A stretch of 64,000 nt of DNA, taken from Nitrospira sp. Its GTDB lineage: Bacteria > Nitrospirota > Nitrospiria > Nitrospirales > Nitrospiraceae. Below the pieces are notes generated by a model that worked only from the letters and a program-made list of their open reading frames with translations, made no database searches and was not told where the DNA came from. Of this stretch, positions 58,737-64,000 are shown one piece after another (within the stretch, counting starts at the first letter, position 1; every line of letters begins with the position of its first letter). Location of the stretch: positions 1 through 64,000 of the forward strand of contig JANDJC010000001.1 in assembly GCA_024331045.1 (NCBI GenBank). Reading direction: 5' to 3'. A program made the position numbers and the translations under genes.

Positions 58737-58807
58737 ATTGATTGCTTATGAACCGGTCCATTGATTGCTTATGAAATTGATTGCTCATGAAATTGATCGC
58801 CTATGAA
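58737..58807. repeat. Four copies of a 16-bp direct repeat (attgattgcttatgaa)
   Basis: Copies at 58737, 58760, 58776 and 58792; the last three are exactly contiguous with 16-bp period. Confidence 0.9.
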
Positions 58808-58817
58808 AACCCCTCTG

Positions 58818-59459
58818 CTAGTAGGTCCGCCTAGTGCAGCCATCACCGGTCGCCAGACAGTCATAGACGGCGATCACGCGGCTCGTAGCCCCTGTCGCCG
58901 CGTTCTGAGCCGTACAGTCGATGCGATAGAACATGTTTACCGACGCCGCGCCCGTGCCTGCTCCATCGTAACCGGAGGCTAAACTCGCCACTCCGCCGCT
59001 CTTTTGCTTGCGGTACTGAAAGTCGATATCCCCGTTGACCATGTAATTATTGACGTTCATGACGATGTTCGGATTGCCGCCGGCGCCGACGGCGACATCT
59101 GGATCATTCGCCCGCACACCATTGATTTCCTCGCCAAGAAACGCGGCGTTGCCAGCCGGCACAGGCCCGCTCGGCGCGATAAGCGTCGCGGGCACTGTTC
59201 CCGCATCGATACTTTGCTGGATCACGTTGACCGATGCCCCGATGCAGGATTCAGCCGCGTGGGTTCCTTCCTCGACCATACGGACGGCCCCGGCCATGGA
59301 ATTTTCCATGCTAGTCATGGTCAAGGCCGCCACGCCGAGCACACCAACCATCAGCAGGATGATCATCATCGCCAGGAGGGCAAGCCCGCGCTCATCCTTC
59401 TCCCCCACGCAATCACGCTGAACAGCACGCCGGACAGGGTGTTGCTGATCTCTGGCCAT
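58818..59459 (-). CDS. pilX: PilX-like pilus assembly protein
   Basis: DERGLALLAMMIILLMVGVLGVAALTMTSMENSMAGAVRMVEEGTHAAESCI. Confidence 0.8.
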   Translation of the reverse strand: MARDQQHPVRRAVQRDCVGEKDERGLALLAMMIILLMVGVLGVAALTMTSMENSMAGAVRMVEEGTHAAESCIGASVNVIQQSIDAGTVPATLIAPSGPVPAGNAAFLGEEINGVRANDPDVAVGAGGNPNIVMNVNNYMVNGDIDFQYRKQKSGGVASLASGYDGAGTGAASVNMFYRIDCTAQNAATGATSRVIAVYDCLATGDGCTRRTY

Positions 59460-60761
59460 CTAATACCTCTGATTTCTCAACTCGACCGTCCGGGTGAGGA
59501 TGCGCCGCCGCAATTGCAAATAGGCCTGTCGTTGGGCCGGCGTGCTGTTGTCTCCAGCTGTGAACAGACCATCCTCATGGTTGTGATCGCTCACCGTAAG
59601 GATCCCACCGTTGATCCCGCCACCCATCGCGCCACTACTCAAGCCCGTGTGAGTGACAACCTGAGTAGCCTCACCAAATCCTTGATCAGGGGTGAGCTGA
59701 CGGGCCACCAGCGTCACGCGCACCAATTTGATTTTGTCGGGCGTCATGTACGTCCCAAAGGGAGCTGCGGTCCCAAACCAATCACGGTTCGTGATGAAGT
59801 CCCCTTGATCGAAAGAATTGCTGCCATTGAGGTCGTCGATCTGGCCGTCGGGGTTGCCTCCGTTGACCAGAGGACTGCATCCATCACACGCATAGGCCAG
59901 TTGCAAATCTTCCACTCCATCCATGATGGACACGCAGGTGGAGCCAGCCTGGTTACAGTTGGGAGCCGTGCCTGCGGGAACTAACGCGATCGGCACGGCC
60001 CCCCGAACCAGACAGGGCGCGTTGCCTTGACAGAGATTGAGATTGTCGGGCGGTGGGATGACCTGATAGGTGATGCACTGCAACAGATAGACTTGCGTGC
60101 CGGTTCCAAACTGAACCGGCGCGGGGATCGGCGGATTGAGCACCAGCCCGCCCCCTCCGGCGTTCTGGATCACCGATCCCGCGGTGCCGGCAATGGACAC
60201 ACTCATGCCGGGGAGTAACGCTGCCCCTCCCACCGCCTGTTCCATAGCTGGAATGGCGCCCGCAGGGAGCGGAACATTCGTAATGGGACTGTTCGGCCCG
60301 CCAATGGTTCCAGCGGGGGGAACCGAGACCTGCCACAGGGGGCCAGCCGCCGCCACGGAATTGGTCATTGGCACGACGATCGAAATTCGGTCAGGACCAG
60401 TGTCCGGCCCGGCTGGATTGTTGTCTGTCGGAACCACTGCCACCGGAGTATTGTTGATGCGACAGCCCCCCACCGTGCCCGGCCCTCCCCCCGCTCCTAT
60501 CAGACCTTGAAGACCGAACCCCGCCACTTTGAGATCCGCCGCAATCATGTCGAGTGCGTTCCGCACCGTCGCTTGGGTTTGCCCCACCTGACTGGTTGAG
60601 CGCGTGGTTTTCTGCGTCATCGTGACGGCAGCAAATCCCGCGGCCAAGATGGCCGCCGTCATGGCCGTGGCAACCATTACCTCTGTCAAGGTGAAGCCGC
60701 GCTGGTCCGGCTGCCCCTTTCGACGATCGAGGGTTCCTTCGTGAACTTCGGCACATCGCAT
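59460..60761 (-). CDS. pilW: PilW-like prepilin-type minor pilin
   Basis: QRGFTLTEVMVATAMTAAILAAGFAAV prepilin cleavage motif; start at in-frame ATG 60761. Confidence 0.82.
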   Translation of the reverse strand: MRCAEVHEGTLDRRKGQPDQRGFTLTEVMVATAMTAAILAAGFAAVTMTQKTTRSTSQVGQTQATVRNALDMIAADLKVAGFGLQGLIGAGGGPGTVGGCRINNTPVAVVPTDNNPAGPDTGPDRISIVVPMTNSVAAAGPLWQVSVPPAGTIGGPNSPITNVPLPAGAIPAMEQAVGGAALLPGMSVSIAGTAGSVIQNAGGGGLVLNPPIPAPVQFGTGTQVYLLQCITYQVIPPPDNLNLCQGNAPCLVRGAVPIALVPAGTAPNCNQAGSTCVSIMDGVEDLQLAYACDGCSPLVNGGNPDGQIDDLNGSNSFDQGDFITNRDWFGTAAPFGTYMTPDKIKLVRVTLVARQLTPDQGFGEATQVVTHTGLSSGAMGGGINGGILTVSDHNHEDGLFTAGDNSTPAQRQAYLQLRRRILTRTVELRNQRY

Positions 60762-60769
60762 CGCGTCAC

Positions 60770-61297
60770 TTACTCCGGCACGACCTGGGTTTGAAACACG
60801 ACCTGTCGTAATCTCTGTCCCTGAGCCCGTTCGTTCCACTGCACGCGAACCGTGACAAGCATCGCACCCGAGTCCGCCGTGAGCGGTACCACCGGGGTCA
60901 CCGTCACGGTTCCCAGCACATTAAGCAGATTGGAGTCCTGCACCAGTTGTCGCCATTGCACACAGTCGCCCTGAACCTTTCGCGCCGCCGCGACTGACAG
61001 CGGCGCAGCAGGAAACGGCGGAGCCGGTTGCGCGGCGGGAATCGCCCCCGTTAAGCAATTGCCTCCGCCCGCCGTGGTGATGGTGTTGTAGGCCCATGCA
61101 ATGCGCCGGCTGTTTTGTATGCGCTCCACCATGTCCGACGCCAGGTTGGTCACAATGGAGAGGTCGTGAGCATCCACATTTTTGCTCAGTGCCATTCCCT
61201 GCATGGCTGCCATCCCGAGCACCCCAATACTGAGCACCGTGGCCGAGACCACGGCTTCGACCAACGTGAACCCCGCCTCCCGATATTGACTATCCAT
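60770..61297 (-). CDS. pilV: PilV-like prepilin-type minor pilin
   Basis: MDSQYREAGFTLVEAVVSATVLSIGVLGMAAMQG. Confidence 0.85.
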   Translation of the reverse strand: MDSQYREAGFTLVEAVVSATVLSIGVLGMAAMQGMALSKNVDAHDLSIVTNLASDMVERIQNSRRIAWAYNTITTAGGGNCLTGAIPAAQPAPPFPAAPLSVAAARKVQGDCVQWRQLVQDSNLLNVLGTVTVTPVVPLTADSGAMLVTVRVQWNERAQGQRLRQVVFQTQVVPE

Positions 61298-61340
61298 ACT
61301 TTGTTGCCACTCCTCTTGCCCTCTTCGCTCCCTCGCGTCA

Positions 61341-61853
61341 TTACCCAGACTGAACTAGGCAAGGATTGACCGCTTGGTTGCACCACGTGACCTTGCCTGC
61401 TGGGGTCAATGAAATCGTGTAGATCAAGTTCGGATTTCTGAGGCTCTGGAGCTGAATGGTCTGGGTTGCGAACGGCGTTGTGCTCAACCCACGAGAAGTA
61501 AAGCCGATCGGTTGCGCCGGCGGGGGGAGGACGAAGCCCACCGTCAGCGGAAATGGCTCGGCTGTCACAACCGTGTTGAATGTCACTTGCCCTTGACCGT
61601 TGGGAAGATTCGACAGCGTTGCCGTAATGACCGTGTTGCGGGCAATGGCCGCCGAGCGAGCCATCAACAACGTCCGATGGAGGGAGGTGGTTGTCTGATA
61701 GAGTTCATAGCGAGCGTACAGGCTCATCAGATTGGGCCCTGCCAGCGCCGCTGCAATGCCGATGATGGCCAGCACAATGGCAATTTCAATCAGCGTGAAG
61801 CCACCATCCCGCGCATGAGAAGACACGATGTTTGCCACTTTCGGTCGCACCAT
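61341..61853 (-). CDS. fimT: FimT/GspH-like prepilin-type pseudopilin
   Basis: DGGFTLIEIAIVLAIIGIAAALAGPNLM. Confidence 0.85.
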   Translation of the reverse strand: MVRPKVANIVSSHARDGGFTLIEIAIVLAIIGIAAALAGPNLMSLYARYELYQTTTSLHRTLLMARSAAIARNTVITATLSNLPNGQGQVTFNTVVTAEPFPLTVGFVLPPPAQPIGFTSRGLSTTPFATQTIQLQSLRNPNLIYTISLTPAGKVTWCNQAVNPCLVQSG

Positions 61854-62132
61854 GGCTCATGATCGAGAGAGCAAGCGGTATGCCCCACAAGCCTCTTGAG
61901 GATGTGGTGCGCAAACTCTTGATTTTCTGAAGAAAGATTGTCTGTCGCCCAAGCGAGTTAGAGAGCAGGATGGGGCCTGGTGGCCGATTTTCGTGCAGCA
62001 GGACAAGAATTGTCCGGTTCGCGATGAACGAGGCACGGAGGAGCAGAGAACCTTGCCATGGGGAGTACTGCTCACTATCCGGCAACAACCCAACAAAACG
62101 AGGAGTAAGCGACAGGTCTTCCCGCCCATGAC

Positions 62133-62231
62133 GTTACGCTTCGTCTTGTTAGCATCCGTCAACCTCCTTCGGTCGCAGCCGCTTAGTTTGCGGCTGCACG
62201 AGCAACGAGGTAGCAGGGCACGAAGCGTAAC
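62133..62231. other. Nested inverted-repeat (structured) element in pilus operon leader
   Basis: Outer arms gttacgcttcgt (62133-62144) / acgaagcgtaac (62220-62231), perfect 12 bp; inner hairpin gcagccgc-ttagttt-gcggctgc (62175-62197), 8 bp. Confidence 0.75.
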
Positions 62232-62373
62232 AGGGATGACGCTACGCATCCATAGGCAACTGGAGGCAACTGGCCGCAAAGGGAGGATGTTTCAACGCGT
62301 GGAGCTGGCCTCTGAGAGAGTCTCTGTTGGGGGAACCCCTTCTCTGCATTCTTGTAGGTGACTCAGAAGGACA

Positions 62374-63735
62374 TTAGGCTTGAAGCGGGGTGGAAAATGC
62401 TGATGGTGCGATCACAGATTCACAATCTCTCATGGTGACGGCCCTGACTTGCCGATAGGTCGTCACCCCCTGAATGACCTTCTCAATACCATGTTGAAAT
62501 AGCGTGACCATCCCCTGATTCCTCGCCATCGACAACAGGTCCGCCGTGCTTGCCTTCGCTCGAATCAACCGTTTAATTTCCCTGGTTCCAATCAATACTT
62601 CATGAAGTGCCACCCGCCCGCTGAATCCCCTGCCGTGACAGCGATCGCAGCCGACTGGTCGATACAATATCCAATCATCCGAATAGGGAACTCGCACTAT
62701 CTCCCACTGCGATCGTCCGTACGCCTCGACTAATTCATCGTACTCTTGTTTGGAGGGGTGATAGGGCTCCTTGCATGACTCGCACAGCCGTTTGCAGAGG
62801 CGGACGGCGAGCACCCCCACAATCGTATCGGCAACGTTCAGGGCATCACACCCCATCTCAATCAATCTGGTGACTGTCTCCGCCGCGCTGTTGGTGTGCA
62901 ACGTGCTCATGACAAGATGGCCGGTCAGGGATGCCTCAATAGCAATATCGGCCGTCTCCCTGTCGCGCATCTCACCGATCATAATGACGTCCGGATCCGC
63001 CCGCAGAAATGCCCTCATGGCAGCGGCAAATGTCAAACCAATTTTGGGATGGACCTGCACCTGGCGTAACCCTTCCTGGGTTATCTCGATTGGATCTTCG
63101 GCCGTCCAGATCTTCCGTTCATCGGTATTGATATGTTTTAAGATGGCATGAAGGGTGGTCGTTTTGCCTGACCCTGTCGGCCCCACACACAGAAACAGGC
63201 CGTACGGGAGTTCCGCCAAGGCCTTGACGGCTCGCAACACATCCGGTGAAAACTCCATCGCCTCCAGCGGCATGATGTCTTTCTGCGCCAACAGTCGCAG
63301 CACCATATCCTCGATCCCTCCGGACGTCGGAATCGTGGCCACGCGCAGTTCAAGGTCATGACCATGCGCCAGTGTTAACCGAATTTTTCCGTCCTGCGGC
63401 TTGCGCCGTTCGGCAATGTCCAAGTTGGCCATGACCTTCAAACGGGAGACGACGGCTCGGTGATACGCCGCCGGAATCTTCATACTGGTGAAGCACGTAC
63501 CATCCACCCGCAAGCGGACGATCGTTTCTTTCCCGCCAGTGGACGGCTCGATATGTACATCAGAGGCTCCCCGTTGGTAGGCCTCAGAAAGGATTTGGTT
63601 GACTAGTCGCACGACGGTAGAGTCTTGCTCTACTACGATGTTCATCATGGTATCCCGTCGCCGCTCACGAACGTTTTCATCAACTGATTTGCAAGACATG
63701 GTCGCCTGCTTCATGGCCAAAACCGTCCTCTCCAC
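62374..63735 (-). CDS. GspE/PilB-family secretion/pilus ATPase (short N-terminus; start uncertain)
   Basis: GASDVHIEPS; CVGPTGSGKTTTLHAILKHIN; GEMRDRETADIAIEASLTGHLVMSTLHTNSA; CKRLCESCKEPY...CDRCHGRGFSGR tetracysteine. Confidence 0.92.
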   Translation of the reverse strand: MERTVLAMKQATMSCKSVDENVRERRRDTMMNIVVEQDSTVVRLVNQILSEAYQRGASDVHIEPSTGGKETIVRLRVDGTCFTSMKIPAAYHRAVVSRLKVMANLDIAERRKPQDGKIRLTLAHGHDLELRVATIPTSGGIEDMVLRLLAQKDIMPLEAMEFSPDVLRAVKALAELPYGLFLCVGPTGSGKTTTLHAILKHINTDERKIWTAEDPIEITQEGLRQVQVHPKIGLTFAAAMRAFLRADPDVIMIGEMRDRETADIAIEASLTGHLVMSTLHTNSAAETVTRLIEMGCDALNVADTIVGVLAVRLCKRLCESCKEPYHPSKQEYDELVEAYGRSQWEIVRVPYSDDWILYRPVGCDRCHGRGFSGRVALHEVLIGTREIKRLIRAKASTADLLSMARNQGMVTLFQHGIEKVIQGVTTYRQVRAVTMRDCESVIAPSAFSTPLQA

Positions 63736-64000
63736 GAATGACGTCGGCGCAGCGCCTCACCAACCGAAACTCCATCTTTGCCTCATCCATCGGCAACCTC
63801 ACTGGGCAACATCGCTGTGTACGCACCAGCACGATCGTCGAACGGTAGGGACCTGATTGTTCTCCTACCACGACCGTTCTCCTCTCTATTGCAACCAGTA
63901 CTCGCCACCCACCCAGAGCACTCAGCTCCTTGAACATGTGGCGAGGGAGAGCGCCATGCGAAGAGGGACCAGTTGAGGCTCAACGCGATTGATGCTCCCG

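Noticed and set aside
58737-58807. Possible CRISPR-like array
   Set aside because: Units are 16 bp, mostly contiguous with no unique spacers; a simple tandem repeat.
59004-59984. 326-aa plus-strand ORF
   Set aside because: Antisense to pilX/pilW, which carry prepilin-type motifs.
61857-62279. 140-aa minus ORF in the pilus leader (includes MGGKTCRLLLVLLGCC)
   Set aside because: A lipoprotein-like start is visible, but the rest is Cys/Ser/Arg-rich with no domain and overlaps the inverted repeats; left unannotated.

Overview
This window looks like a contiguous chromosomal segment of a Nitrospira-like (Nitrospirota) bacterium. That taxon call comes from overall gene recognition only and is not proven here. 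Most of the window is housekeeping or envelope coding: an F1 ATP synthase operon without F0 genes, truD, gpsA, larB/larC, pdxA, ksgA, anmK, a znuABC-like transporter, rluD, ftsY-ybeY-phoH, a GT2/LAB_N/GT39/PAP2 envelope glycan cluster, and a type IV pilus minor-pilin/PilY1 cluster. The strongest find is a cassette on the minus strand at about 35.7-38.65 kb. It has a ykkC-class guanidine-I riboswitch (ACTAGGGTTCCGG...GGAGGGATAAAAGCCCGGGAGA), then an APC permease, then a ureohydrolase whose motifs resemble nickel-dependent guanidinase (GdmH) rather than classical agmatinase. This is a probable guanidine uptake and hydrolysis system. Other notable items: an in-frame UspA-ABC1 kinase fusion at the left edge that the ORF track misses; arginine dihydrolase and LOR/OCD-type proteins encoded as two overlapping genes in the reverse order of the cyanobacterial ArgZ/AgrE fusion; a decayed YbgF/CpoB-like pseudogene with a traceable slippage mutation; a perfect 18-bp tandem duplication inside a receiver domain; and a structured inverted-repeat element in the pilus operon leader. 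No rRNA, tRNA, CRISPR array or transposase was recognised.
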